This document shows positions 54,580-63,666 of a stretch of 64,000 bases of DNA, one piece after another. This stretch comes from Trichloromonas sp034006665 (GTDB lineage: Bacteria > Desulfobacterota > Desulfuromonadia > Desulfuromonadales > Trichloromonadaceae). The number at the start of each line of letters is the position of its first letter. Position 1 is the stretch's first letter. The translations under genes and the position numbers were made by a program. The DNA lies in the NCBI RefSeq assembly GCF_034006665.1, contig NZ_JAVESI010000001.1:197388-261387 (forward strand), in the 5' to 3' direction. The notes below the pieces were generated by a model. The model had not been told where the DNA came from, made no database searches, and saw only the letters and a program-made list of their open reading frames with translations.

Positions 54580-57500
54580 ATGCAGAATCTGCGCATCCCC
54601 GGGCAACGGGAATCCCGGGTCGCCCCCCACGAACTGGAAGGCAAACGGGCCGGTGGCCTGCTGACGGTGAAAGCGGTCGACGCCTTCCGCCTCGACCTGA
54701 CCCGGGCCGCCGTAGGCGAAGGCGTGACCCTCAAGGGTCTGGCCGACGACGCCCTGATGGAGCTGGAACTCGAAGGGGGCCTGCGCCTCTGGACGACGGC
54801 GGCGCAGTTGCGCGAGGATCTGCCACCCCAGGCGGAGCGGGGGGAGGGCGAACTGCTGCTGCCGACGGAGCTCCCCTTCGGCACGCCGAGCCGGGGCTTC
54901 GGCCGCTGGGCACTGAAAGCGCTGCGCATCTTCCACGTCGAGCTGGCAGAGAAAACCGCCGTCGCCATCGCCGCCAAGCTCGAAGACCAGTTGCAGCCGG
55001 GGCCGGGGCTCTATCGCTGCGCCTACGCCGACCGTTGCGAACTGCGCCCCCTGACGCCCGGCGAGGCCCCCTTTGCCAATGACGCCCCGGTCCTGCTCTT
55101 TCTGCACGGCACCGCGTCGAGCACCGACGGCAGTTTCGGCGGCCTCTGGGAACGGCCTCAGCTGCCGGTGCTCAAGGCCCTGAACGACTACTATCGCGGC
55201 AACCTCTTCGCCTATCAGCACCGCACCCTCAGCCAAAGTCCCGTCGAAAACGCCTTGGAACTCGTGCGCCTGCTGCCCAAGGGGGCACGCCTGCATCTGG
55301 TCAGCCATTCCCGGGGCGGGCTGGTCGGCGAACTCCTCTGCCGGGGCGCCCTGGCCGAGGGGCGAGTGCCCTTCGACGACGAAGATCTCGCCCGCTTCGC
55401 CCCTCCGGATCGGGCGCGGGATCACGCCGCCCTCCAAGAACTGGGGGAACTGCTCAAAAGCAAGGGGCTGCGGGTCGAACGCTTCGTGCGTGTCGCCTGT
55501 CCAGCGCGGGGAACGACCCTGGCCTCGAAACGCCTCGACCGTTACCTGTCGATCATCTTGAACGCCCTCGGTCTGGTGCCGGCCTTGAAGGCCAGCGCCG
55601 TCTACGATCTGACCAGCGATTTCCTGCTGGCCATGGTCAAGACCCGCACCCAGCCGGAGGAACTGCCGGGGCTGGAGGCGATGATGCCCGAGTCGCCGCT
55701 GGTGGCGGTGCTCAACCGTCCCGGGGTCAAGACCGAGGCCGACCTTTCGGTGATCGCCGGGGATCTGGAAGGCTCGGGGCTATGGGGACGACTGAAGGAA
55801 CTGGCCACCAATCTCTTCTATCGCGAGGATCACGATCTGGTGGTCAACACCAGCGCCATGTACGGCGGCGCGACACGGACGCAGGGCGCCCGCTATCTTT
55901 TCGATCAGGGATCGTCCGTCAACCATTTCAACTATTTCCGCAATGAACGAAGCACTCTGGGGCTGAAGGCGGTACTGACCGGCGAGCCGGGCGGCGACTT
56001 CCTGCCCCTGGAACCGCCCCGGGGGATCACCCGTGCCGTCTATCGCGGCACAGCTACGGGGCCGCGTCCGGTGGTCGTGATCATCCCCGGCATCATGGGC
56101 AGCCATCTGACGGTGGACGGCGACCGGGTCTGGCTCGACCCGGTCGATATCGCCGCCGGCGGCTTCCGCAAGCTGGCCATCGGCACCTCCGGGGTGGCAG
56201 CCGAGGCGCCGGTGGGTATGGCCTATCTCGACCTCATCGAATATCTGCAAGCCTCCCACGAGGTCATCCCCTTCCCCTTCGACTGGCGCCGCTCGATCCT
56301 TCAGGAAGCCCGCCGCCTGGCCGACGCGGTCGCCGCCGCCCTCGACCGGGCCGAGACCCAGAATCAGCCGGTGCGCCTCCTCGCCCATTCCATGGGCGGG
56401 CTGGTGGCGCGGGTGATGATCGCCGAGCGGCCGGAGCTCTGGGAGCGCCTGACCCGCCATCCCGGCGGCCGCCTGATCATGCTCGGCACCCCCAACGGTG
56501 GCTCCTACGTCATCCCCCGGCTGCTCCTCGGCCGGGAGAAGATCGTTCGCCAGCTGGCGCTTCTCGACTTCCGTCATTCGCAGAAGGAGCTGTTGAAGTT
56601 CATCGCCGCCTTCCCCGGAGTGCTGGAAATGCTGCCGACGACGACGGAGCGGGATTTCTTCGACCGGGAGACCTGGCAGGAACTGCACGCTGCCGACGGC
56701 GCGGGCTGGGTGCCCCCCGACGCCGCCACCCTCAATGCCGCCCGCGCCTGTCGCGAGCTCCTCGACAAGAGTCCGACCGATCCCCGGCGCATGCTCTACG
56801 TCGCCGGTCAGGCACCGGCCACCCCGGTGGGGCTGCGCCTCGACGACCAAGAAGGGAAGGGAAAAATCACCATCCTCGCCAGCGCCCGTGGGGACGGTCG
56901 GGTGCCTTGGGCGACGGGGATTCCCGCAGGGTTACCGGTCTGGTACCTGCCCGCCGAGCACGGCAATCTGGCCGATCATGCCCCGTCCTTCCCGGCCCTA
57001 CTCGAACTGCTGCAAAGCGGCCATACCGGGCTTCTGCCCCAGTCCCCGCCGGTCACTCTGCGCGGGGCGGAAGAGCGCTTTGTCCTTCCCGACGAGGAAC
57101 TGGCGATTCACCCCGACAGCCAAGAACTCATCGCTGCCGCTCTCGGCGCCCTGCGCCATAAACCGCAAAAAGCCGAGAGCCACCGCACCCGGGTCACGGC
57201 CCGCCACGGCAACCTGCGCTACGCCCGCCATCCGGTGGCGGTCGGCCATTATCAGGGGGATACCATCATCAGCGCCGAGGATTATCTCGACCGGGTGCTC
57301 GACGGCCGCCTGCGCGCCCGCCATCGCCTCGGCCTCTATCCGGGTCCGGCGGAAACCGCGGAGGTCTTTCTCAACCCCGGCGGCAAACCGGGTGGAGCGA
57401 TTGTCGTCGGCCTCGGCAAAGCCGGCGAACTCAGCTCCGGAAAGCTTACCGCCTGCTTCGCCAGGGCGGCCCTTATGTACGCCGCCGCCCTCGCCGAATG

Positions 57501-59859
57501 CCCCGACCCGGCCGGGAGCACGGATGCCAAAGGACGTCGTTCGGCGACCCTGACCACCCTGCTCATCGGCACCGGCGCCGGCGGCATGAGCGTCCAGGAT
57601 TCGGTGGCGGCGATCTTGCGCGGCCTGGCCCAAGCCAACCGGCTGCTGATCGAATCCCGTTACGCCAACCGGGTACTCATCGACGAACTGGAATTCATCG
57701 AACTCTACGAGGATCTCGCCATCCAGACCGCCCGCGCCATCGCCAAGGCCGTCGCCGAACCGGATCTGGACAACCAGTTCACTGTCGAGGAGCGCATCGG
57801 CACGGTCCCCGGCGGCCGGCGCCGGCCGGTCTTTTCCGAAACCCCGGGCTGGTGGCGGCGCTTGCAGATTCTCGCCGAGGCCGACGGCGCCCTGCGCTTT
57901 AATACCCTCACCGACCGCGCCCGCGCCGAGGTCTCCCTGCAAGCGACCCAGCGCGCCCTGGTCGACCGCTTCGTCGAACAGGCCATCACCCGCACCGGCA
58001 GCGACCGGCAGCTGTCGACCACCCTCTTCGAACTGCTCATCCCCAACCGCCTCAAGGAACAGACGCCGGACCGGCAGAATCTGGTGCTGGTGCTCAACGA
58101 GGCCGCCGCCCGCTATCCTTGGGAACTCATGCAGGATCGCGACCGCCCGCTGGCGGTCGAGGCCGGCATCATCCGCCAGCTGGAAACGGAGATCTACCGG
58201 GAAAATCCCAACATGAGCACCGGCAAGATCGCCCTGGTGGTCGGCGACCCGCCCAGCGACCAGGTCGAACTCCCCGGCGCCCAGGAGGAAGCAACGGCGG
58301 TGGTGGAAACCCTCGTTGCCCAGGAATTCAAGGTCATTGCCCGGATCGGCAAGGAGGCGGACCCCGACAGCGTCATCAAGGCACTCTTCGCCGAGAGCTA
58401 CCGGGTGCTGCATCTGGCCGGGCACGGCGTCTACGACCATCCCGTCCCCTCCGCCGTCCCCGGCGCGAGCGGCAGCCGGGTCTCGGGCATGGTCCTCGGC
58501 CCCGGGCTCTTCCTGACCCCCACCGAGGTCGGGCAGATGCGTCAGGTTCCGGAGCTGGTCTTCATCAACTGCTGCCATCTAGGGCGCATCGAAGCAGGAG
58601 CGTCCCCGGACTTCGCCTTCGCCCATCCCCACAAGCTGGCGGCCAACCTCGCCACGGAGCTCATCCGCATGGGCGTGCGGGCAGTGGTGGCAGCGGGCTG
58701 GGCGGTGGATGATGCCGCCGCTGCCCTCTTCGCCCGGGAGTTCTATCAGCGGATGCTCGCCGGCTGCATGTTCGGCCGCGCCGTTCTCGCCGCCCGGCGG
58801 CGGATCTACGAGGAATATCCGGCGGTCAACAGCTGGGGCGCCTATCAGTGCTATGGCGACCCCGATTACACCCTGGTTCCCCGGGAAGGGCTGATCGAGA
58901 CGGAAACCCGCGTCGGCATCTATCACGCCGTGGCCGAAGTCATCAGCGATCTGGAAAACCTCGCCGGCGATGCCTACGCAGCGGCGCCGGAAGCCGTCGC
59001 CGGGCTAAAGGCGCGGGTCCACGCCATCGAGGAACGGCTCCCCGCCCCCTGGCTGACGATGGCGGCAGTACGCTCCGCCCTGGGTCGAGCCTACGCCCAA
59101 CTCGATGACTTCGCGACGGCGATCGGCCATTACCAGGCGGCGCTCAGCGCCGAACCGGCGGAGCTTTCGGTGAAAGCCGTCGAACAGCTGGCCAATCTGC
59201 AGATCCGCTGGGGGGCGAGTCTCGCCCGCGAGGGCGGAAAAGGGGGAGCTCCCGCGGCGGCGGAAGCGATCCGCGGCGGGCGGCGTCGGCTGGACCTGCT
59301 GCTGCAGCTCGGCGCCACCGTCGAGCGTCTGAGCCTTATGGGCGGCGCCTGCAAGCGCTTGGCCATGCTCGCCGAGGGGGCGGAACGGGATGAAGCGCTG
59401 GCGGCGATGATCGACTACTACCGCCAGGCCCATGAACTGGCGCAGCAAAAGACCGGTGCCGTCGATCCCTATCCCCTGCTCAACTGGCTGGTCGGCCTGC
59501 ATCTCGCCGACCTGCGCAAAAAAACCCGCAGGGCCCGCGCCCCCCTGGGCACCTGGCTGAAGGAGGTGGAACAGATCGCCGACGAGCGGGACGACCGTGA
59601 ACCGGATTTCTGGAACGGCATCGTCCGCACCGAATGCCTGCTTACCCGGCATCTCGCTGCCGGCGATCTCGCCGCTCACTGGAAAGCCGTCGCCGAGGGC
59701 TATCTCCGCGTCTTCCGGCGCGGCGCCACCCCCAAGGAGCTGCGTTCGGTGATCGAGCATGTCGATTTCATCATCGCCCTGCTCGACGGCGAGGCCCAGA
59801 CCGAAACCCGTCGGGCGCTGCTGGAGCTGCGGAATAAGCTCAAGCTCTCCCTGGGCTAA
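54580..59859 (+). CDS. Double alpha/beta-hydrolase, CHAT-protease, TPR fusion
   Basis: The 1759-residue protein combines several modules. Hydrolase 1 (about 165-480) has FLHGT near 174 and a nucleophile elbow S-H-S244-R-G. Hydrolase 2 (about 490-830) is LCAT/lipase-like, with IIPGIMGSHL and A-H-S604-M-G. A linker domain (about 850-1170) has GGAIVVGLGKAG. A caspase-like CHAT domain (about 1190-1440) has H1282 in HLAGHG and C1332 in INCCHLG. The C-terminal region (about 1460-1759) has TPR-like repeats (GRAYAQLDDFATAIGHYQAA). No signal peptide. A strong GAAGGAGA site precedes the ATG. Such fusions occur in bacterial conflict and cell-suicide systems. The role here is inferred from domains and from the TIR gene 13 bases downstream. 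Confidence 0.85.
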   Translation: MQNLRIPGQRESRVAPHELEGKRAGGLLTVKAVDAFRLDLTRAAVGEGVTLKGLADDALMELELEGGLRLWTTAAQLREDLPPQAERGEGELLLPTELPFGTPSRGFGRWALKALRIFHVELAEKTAVAIAAKLEDQLQPGPGLYRCAYADRCELRPLTPGEAPFANDAPVLLFLHGTASSTDGSFGGLWERPQLPVLKALNDYYRGNLFAYQHRTLSQSPVENALELVRLLPKGARLHLVSHSRGGLVGELLCRGALAEGRVPFDDEDLARFAPPDRARDHAALQELGELLKSKGLRVERFVRVACPARGTTLASKRLDRYLSIILNALGLVPALKASAVYDLTSDFLLAMVKTRTQPEELPGLEAMMPESPLVAVLNRPGVKTEADLSVIAGDLEGSGLWGRLKELATNLFYREDHDLVVNTSAMYGGATRTQGARYLFDQGSSVNHFNYFRNERSTLGLKAVLTGEPGGDFLPLEPPRGITRAVYRGTATGPRPVVVIIPGIMGSHLTVDGDRVWLDPVDIAAGGFRKLAIGTSGVAAEAPVGMAYLDLIEYLQASHEVIPFPFDWRRSILQEARRLADAVAAALDRAETQNQPVRLLAHSMGGLVARVMIAERPELWERLTRHPGGRLIMLGTPNGGSYVIPRLLLGREKIVRQLALLDFRHSQKELLKFIAAFPGVLEMLPTTTERDFFDRETWQELHAADGAGWVPPDAATLNAARACRELLDKSPTDPRRMLYVAGQAPATPVGLRLDDQEGKGKITILASARGDGRVPWATGIPAGLPVWYLPAEHGNLADHAPSFPALLELLQSGHTGLLPQSPPVTLRGAEERFVLPDEELAIHPDSQELIAAALGALRHKPQKAESHRTRVTARHGNLRYARHPVAVGHYQGDTIISAEDYLDRVLDGRLRARHRLGLYPGPAETAEVFLNPGGKPGGAIVVGLGKAGELSSGKLTACFARAALMYAAALAECPDPAGSTDAKGRRSATLTTLLIGTGAGGMSVQDSVAAILRGLAQANRLLIESRYANRVLIDELEFIELYEDLAIQTARAIAKAVAEPDLDNQFTVEERIGTVPGGRRRPVFSETPGWWRRLQILAEADGALRFNTLTDRARAEVSLQATQRALVDRFVEQAITRTGSDRQLSTTLFELLIPNRLKEQTPDRQNLVLVLNEAAARYPWELMQDRDRPLAVEAGIIRQLETEIYRENPNMSTGKIALVVGDPPSDQVELPGAQEEATAVVETLVAQEFKVIARIGKEADPDSVIKALFAESYRVLHLAGHGVYDHPVPSAVPGASGSRVSGMVLGPGLFLTPTEVGQMRQVPELVFINCCHLGRIEAGASPDFAFAHPHKLAANLATELIRMGVRAVVAAGWAVDDAAAALFAREFYQRMLAGCMFGRAVLAARRRIYEEYPAVNSWGAYQCYGDPDYTLVPREGLIETETRVGIYHAVAEVISDLENLAGDAYAAAPEAVAGLKARVHAIEERLPAPWLTMAAVRSALGRAYAQLDDFATAIGHYQAALSAEPAELSVKAVEQLANLQIRWGASLAREGGKGGAPAAAEAIRGGRRRLDLLLQLGATVERLSLMGGACKRLAMLAEGAERDEALAAMIDYYRQAHELAQQKTGAVDPYPLLNWLVGLHLADLRKKTRRARAPLGTWLKEVEQIADERDDREPDFWNGIVRTECLLTRHLAAGDLAAHWKAVAEGYLRVFRRGATPKELRSVIEHVDFIIALLDGEAQTETRRALLELRNKLKLSLG

Positions 59860-59872
59860 AAAGGAGGCGGAC

Positions 59873-61321
59873 ATGGCGCAAATCCAGGTCTTATGGCTAT
59901 CGGCCGGGGAACAATCGGCGGCGGAGAAAATCCTTCGTCGCCTGCGGCAACGCCTGGGGGAGGATCAGGTCGGTGTCGGCACCGGGCCGCCGCCAGGAGC
60001 GGAAGGTTGGCTGCTGCTGGTCATCGGCCCGGAAGGGGCGCGATCCCTGCGCGAGCCGATGACGAAGGAGGTCCAGCAGTTGGCCGAGGCTCTGCATCGG
60101 GGGATTCGTGTCCTGCCGCTGCTGGTCGCGGGCGCGGTGCTACCGGTGGCCGGGCAGCTACCCGAGGAACTGCTGGAACTGACCCGGCACGGCGCCCTAG
60201 AACTGAACGCAGAGCACTGGGAGGCGGATCTGGAACGGCTCTTTGCCCGTCTGCTCGGGCCGGTCGCAGGCGGCGGCCCGCCGCCGCCCAAGACACGCTC
60301 CAAATTCTTAGCGCGCTTGCGCGCTCCGGCCCGGCCGTTGTCCCGGGATCGGCCGAAAATGTCCGGCGATTATAAAAAAGCCATGCCCCCCCGTCACTCC
60401 GCGGACGAACCGGCCTCCGCGCCGCCAAGTGGGGAGGAGGAAGGACAAGAGCGGTGGACGGAATCGCCGCCACCGGCAACGGCCGCTCCCGAAAAGAGTG
60501 AGCCGGAGGAAGTCCGGCTCGGCGCGGCGGCACCGACGGCGGTCAGGCCGGGAAGCGAATTCACCGCCTCTTTCACCGCCTATGTTCCGGAACAGGAAGA
60601 AGAGGTGCGGCGCCTGCTGGCGAAAAGCAGCCCGCGCAGCGAAACCCACATGGGTCTGGCGAGTTGCCGCTGGCTTCAGGGCACCAAGGTCATGGTGCGC
60701 CTGCGCGGTCGTGGCCTGATTATCGACCCGCCGGAACAGAAGTTCGTCTGGCGGGGCGGCCGCAACCTCATCCCCTTCGATGTGGAAGTCCCCAAGGAGG
60801 CTTTGGACGAGACCGTCGTCCTTAAATTCGACGTGCTCATCGAAGAGACGGTCGTGGCCCGCCTGCGTCTCGATCTGGAAATCGGCGCCACGCCCAAAGC
60901 CGAGATGCGTCGGACCCCGGCGGTGACGCCGGCGCGTACCGCCTTCGCCTCCTATTCCTCCCGCGACCGCTCCCGGGTGCTCGACCGGGTCGACGCCCTG
61001 AATCGACACGCCGGGCTCGAATTCTTCCTCGACTGCATCGACCTGCACCAGGGGGAAGAATGGAAACCCGCCCTGGCCGAGGCGATCCACCAGCAGGAAC
61101 TCTTCATGCTCTTCTGGTCCCGGCACAGCGCCGCCTCCCCCTGGGTCGGCTGGGAACTGGAAACGGCCAAACAGGCCAAAGCCAGGGATTTCATCCAGAT
61201 CCAGGCGCTGCAACCGGACCTGCCGCCACCCACGGGCTTCGAAGCCATCCACGGCAGCAGCGTCTATCTCTGGGTACGGGAGGGAAACGAAGCGGTGCGC
61301 AACCGGCCGCCCGCGTCATAA
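59873..61321 (+). CDS. TIR-domain protein with N-terminal TIR-like and Ig-like parts
   Basis: The 482-residue product starts at an ATG behind AAGGAGG; the frame open from 59759 lies within the CHAT gene. The N-terminus (about 1-125) resembles a degenerate TIR fold (LLLVIGPEG, HRGIRVLPLLVAGAVLP). A Pro/Glu-rich linker follows, then a beta-sandwich (about 225-345, VMVRLRGRGLIIDPPEQKF). The C-terminal TIR domain (about 350-470) has AFASYSSRDRSRVLDRV, FLDCIDLHQGEEW and LFWSRHSAASPWVGWELE, with E428 as the candidate catalytic glutamate. TIR domains of this type act as NADases or as partner-recruiting modules. It is co-transcribed with the CHAT protein. Confidence 0.83.
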   Translation: MAQIQVLWLSAGEQSAAEKILRRLRQRLGEDQVGVGTGPPPGAEGWLLLVIGPEGARSLREPMTKEVQQLAEALHRGIRVLPLLVAGAVLPVAGQLPEELLELTRHGALELNAEHWEADLERLFARLLGPVAGGGPPPPKTRSKFLARLRAPARPLSRDRPKMSGDYKKAMPPRHSADEPASAPPSGEEEGQERWTESPPPATAAPEKSEPEEVRLGAAAPTAVRPGSEFTASFTAYVPEQEEEVRRLLAKSSPRSETHMGLASCRWLQGTKVMVRLRGRGLIIDPPEQKFVWRGGRNLIPFDVEVPKEALDETVVLKFDVLIEETVVARLRLDLEIGATPKAEMRRTPAVTPARTAFASYSSRDRSRVLDRVDALNRHAGLEFFLDCIDLHQGEEWKPALAEAIHQQELFMLFWSRHSAASPWVGWELETAKQAKARDFIQIQALQPDLPPPTGFEAIHGSSVYLWVREGNEAVRNRPPAS

Positions 61322-61493
61322 AGGGGATCTTTAGCGACGAGTTGGAGGAATTTCAGGCAGATATAAAAGAAGGGATAGCGGCAAATGACCAAATGTTGGG
61401 CCTGAGATGCCAGATATTGCTAGACCCCAGATATTACCCCGGCAGCAGATTGCCGCATCGCAGATGATCCCGCAAGATAGGCTGGATTGACGG

Positions 61494-61796
61494 TTACTCC
61501 GCGTCCAGAAGAAATTTGCGTAACTGCATTTCTTCCCGCATGACGTGAACAATTAAAACCACACCGTTTTCTTGACGGTAAAATATTCGGCAGGGCCTGA
61601 CAAATATTTCACGATAAATCGAGTTGGGAACCTCGGGTGGAACGTGGCCCGAGTCTGGAAACTGCCCAAGCCGATCCACGGTTGAAAATATGGTCTTAAC
61701 AAGCCCGGCGGCAGCTTCCGGCTTATCCAAAGCGATGTAATCCGCGATGTCTTCCAATTGCTCCAGAGCGGGATCCGTCCATACTATTTCAGCCAC
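61494..61796 (-). CDS. RelE/ParE-type toxin
   Basis: The 100-residue protein matches the RelE/ParE superfamily: IVWTDPALEQLEDIADYIA, GQFPDSGHVPPEVPNSIYRE and YREIFVRPCRIFYRQENGVV. Such toxins either cleave mRNA at the ribosome or poison gyrase; the IADYIA and RIFYR pattern favours the ParE side. Its start overlaps the antitoxin stop by 13 bases, the usual toxin-antitoxin arrangement. The 172 bases between its stop and the TIR gene hold no gene. Confidence 0.88.
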   Translation of the reverse strand: MAEIVWTDPALEQLEDIADYIALDKPEAAAGLVKTIFSTVDRLGQFPDSGHVPPEVPNSIYREIFVRPCRIFYRQENGVVLIVHVMREEMQLRKFLLDAE

Positions 61797-62041
61797 TTCC
61801 GCATCCGCTCTTTGGCCTTCTCATGGGAGGTCGTCCGGCCCTCCAGAATTGCCCTTTCTCCCTTGGACAACCCTTCCAGCAGCGCGAGCCTGCGCTGCAT
61901 GAATTCGTAGTCCTGAACATCGACCAGGTAGGCTGACGGCTGACCATGTTCGGTAATCAGCACAGGTTCCTTGCTCTCATGCAGATCAGCAAGTATTCTC
62001 GTCGCTTGACGCTTCAGACTGGTGACAAGCTCTACTTTCAT
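61784..62041 (-). CDS. Phd/YefM-type antitoxin
   Basis: The 85-residue protein begins MKVELVTSLKRQATRILADL and contains EPVLITEHGQPSAYLVDVQD, the DNA-binding Phd/YefM pattern. A basic, helical C-terminus (KAKERMRKWLK) would wrap the toxin. AAGGAGG lies six bases before the ATG at 62041; a longer frame reaches 62065 without a site. It should repress its own promoter together with the toxin. Confidence 0.88.
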   Translation of the reverse strand: MKVELVTSLKRQATRILADLHESKEPVLITEHGQPSAYLVDVQDYEFMQRRLALLEGLSKGERAILEGRTTSHEKAKERMRKWLK

Positions 62042-62063
62042 GAGTGACCTCCTTCGAAGTGCC

Positions 62064-62072
62064 ACTATAGTA
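62064..62072 (-). promoter_or_regulatory. Candidate -10 box and operator of the toxin-antitoxin pair
   Basis: The palindrome ACTATAGT (62064-62071) overlaps a TACTAT -10-like hexamer on the minus strand, 23-30 bases before the antitoxin ATG. No clear -35 box was found. Confidence 0.3.
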
Positions 62073-62125
62073 TCACTCTTGTCGGTTTATGGCTACTCTT
62101 GCGAGACAAGGAGACCAATCTTGAC

Positions 62126-62197
62126 GGCTAACGACTAAGCTCACCGGCGGCAATGGAGCGTAGCGGAATTGTCGTCCGGTGCAGCGCCTTGTTATGT
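62126..62197 (-). other. attC-like palindromic recombination site
   Basis: About 72 bases form an imperfect palindrome with CATAACAAGG at one end and CGTTAGCC at the other (minus-strand reading). The inner arms GCTGCACCGG and CCGGTGAGC pair except for one extrahelical base, the hallmark of integron attC sites. The methyltransferase stop codon TAA lies in its first arm, as is usual for cassette genes. The R-box bases do not fit the strict consensus fully, and no integrase gene is in view. Confidence 0.5.
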
Positions 62198-63118
62198 GCC
62201 TGATTTGAATTCAACCGTAGGTTGATAGCTATCTGACAAGCGTCCTTTTATTATTTCTACATATTCAGCTTCTATTTCAATTCCAGTAAAATGATAGCCA
62301 AGCTGTTGAGCCGCCACTAATGTTGTACCGCTTCCGGCGAAAGGGTCTAGCACAATGTTATCTTTAGATTTTGGGACTAATGTAAGTATTAATTTTTTTA
62401 TCAACTCCAATGGCTTGACGGTGCAGTGTGCGAATTTCTTTTCGGATTTATTATAATAGCCTTCGAGAATATTCGACTGAAAAGACCCGTCTTCGTTGAT
62501 TGTCTTAAATACGCCAACTCCGGTTTCTTGAAGTGTTTCCCAATAGTTGTTGAGAAGTGGTTTTTGAACCAACACAATTGATTCCCACTCATTCCTAAAA
62601 CACGTATGCCAGCCATCCCATTTTTCCGCATCAGGATGGTTCATTTTTTCAAGTTTGCCCTTGAGGTTTAGTCCTTTTGGAATGCCAGAATGCCTTCGGT
62701 AAACCAAAACATCTCGCGTATAAAACCCGGCGTCTTCCAGCGCAACTTGCACATGAGCCGCTGTCCTAGTGCTATTGAACACAGCAACGGGAGCGCCGTG
62801 CTTACACACTCTAAATAACTCTCGGCCCCATTGTTTACACCAATTGGTGTATTCAATAGTATTATCCTGATTTCTTTCGTACCATCTAGCATTGCGCACC
62901 CCGCCTGCCAGCCCACTGCCGTATGGTATATTTTTAACTAAGGTGTTACTGTCCTTGATTCTCTCTAGCCGCCTATTGATTTCCTTGTCATCCCACTTGC
63001 GACCAATAAATTCATAGTTATATGGTGGATCAGTGATACATGCCGCAATTGAGTCGTTAGGCATTTCAGACATTACGGATGTGCAGTCACCTAAGATTAT
63101 TTGATCTAAATAATGCAT
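62192..63118 (-). CDS. DNA adenine-type methyltransferase of an R-M pair
   Basis: The 308-residue protein has catalytic motif IV DPPYNY at residues 30-35 and SAM-binding motif I FAGSGT at 260-265. That order defines beta-class N6-adenine or N4-cytosine methyltransferases. The ATG at 63118 follows AGGGG; a TTG two codons earlier overlaps the upstream stop. DPPY suggests N6-adenine or N4-cytosine methylation. It is joined to an ApaLI-like nuclease gene, so the expected target is GTGCAC, though specificity cannot be read from sequence. Base composition is much more A+T-rich than the chromosome around it, which indicates recent acquisition. Confidence 0.88.
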   Translation of the reverse strand: MHYLDQIILGDCTSVMSEMPNDSIAACITDPPYNYEFIGRKWDDKEINRRLERIKDSNTLVKNIPYGSGLAGGVRNARWYERNQDNTIEYTNWCKQWGRELFRVCKHGAPVAVFNSTRTAAHVQVALEDAGFYTRDVLVYRRHSGIPKGLNLKGKLEKMNHPDAEKWDGWHTCFRNEWESIVLVQKPLLNNYWETLQETGVGVFKTINEDGSFQSNILEGYYNKSEKKFAHCTVKPLELIKKLILTLVPKSKDNIVLDPFAGSGTTLVAAQQLGYHFTGIEIEAEYVEIIKGRLSDSYQPTVEFKSGT

Positions 63119-63120
63119 AT

Positions 63121-63612
63121 TCAACCCCTGTTGATAAAGAAGGTTTTTTGATCTCTATGAAAACAAAGCCATTCATACAGATCAAAACCTGTCTTATCCT
63201 TTAAATATTCGAATGTTTTCATTCCATTGTAAACATACCATCCACCAGCTTGACAAGCTGTCATTGCAGCCGGAAGATTATCTTCTCGAAGAAATAGAAA
63301 CACAGGTCGATAACCTTTTTCTGTCAGGAGGTCTCCATACTGTTTGAATTTCTTCAAAGTTCCAGAGTCGCCAGAACCTACTCTATATTTTGTGTCAATA
63401 GCATCTTTTCCGAGAACCAAGTCACAAGGTTCGTCGGCGCCGAATCTTAAAGCGACACTGAAGTCAGAGCATGTATTTTTGCAAAGCTCTACCACCAGAA
63501 GTTGCCAACACATTCCTAGTTGCCTTCCCCAAAATTGTTTGTTTTCACGCTTCAACTCTTGCGTGATGCCAAAGGCTTCCATCAAAACATCTGTGGAGTC
63601 ATAGTCATCCAC
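63121..63612 (-). pseudogene. ApaLI-like restriction endonuclease, probably 5'-truncated
   Basis: The longest clean frame starts at a GTG (63612) and encodes 163 residues with PCDLVLGKDAIDTKYRVGSG, LKKFKQYGDLL and LREDNLPAAMTACQAGGW. This pattern is like ApaLI-type endonucleases; the D...DTK part is a candidate PD-(D/E)xK site. The frame stays protein-like upstream to about 63660 (SNILKKYQGNFSDKVYVDDY) and then meets a TAG with no start codon, right where transposase sequence begins. The natural N-terminus seems to be lost. Whether the GTG form is active is unknown. Confidence 0.65.
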
Positions 63613-63666
63613 ATAAACCTTATCGGAAAAGTTGCCTTGATATTTTTTGAGGATGTTTGAGAGTAA

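Noticed and set aside
61331..61552. 73-codon frame after the TIR gene (minus strand)
   Set aside because: It overlaps the toxin 3' end and has no motif or ribosome binding site; the gap to the TIR gene appears empty.
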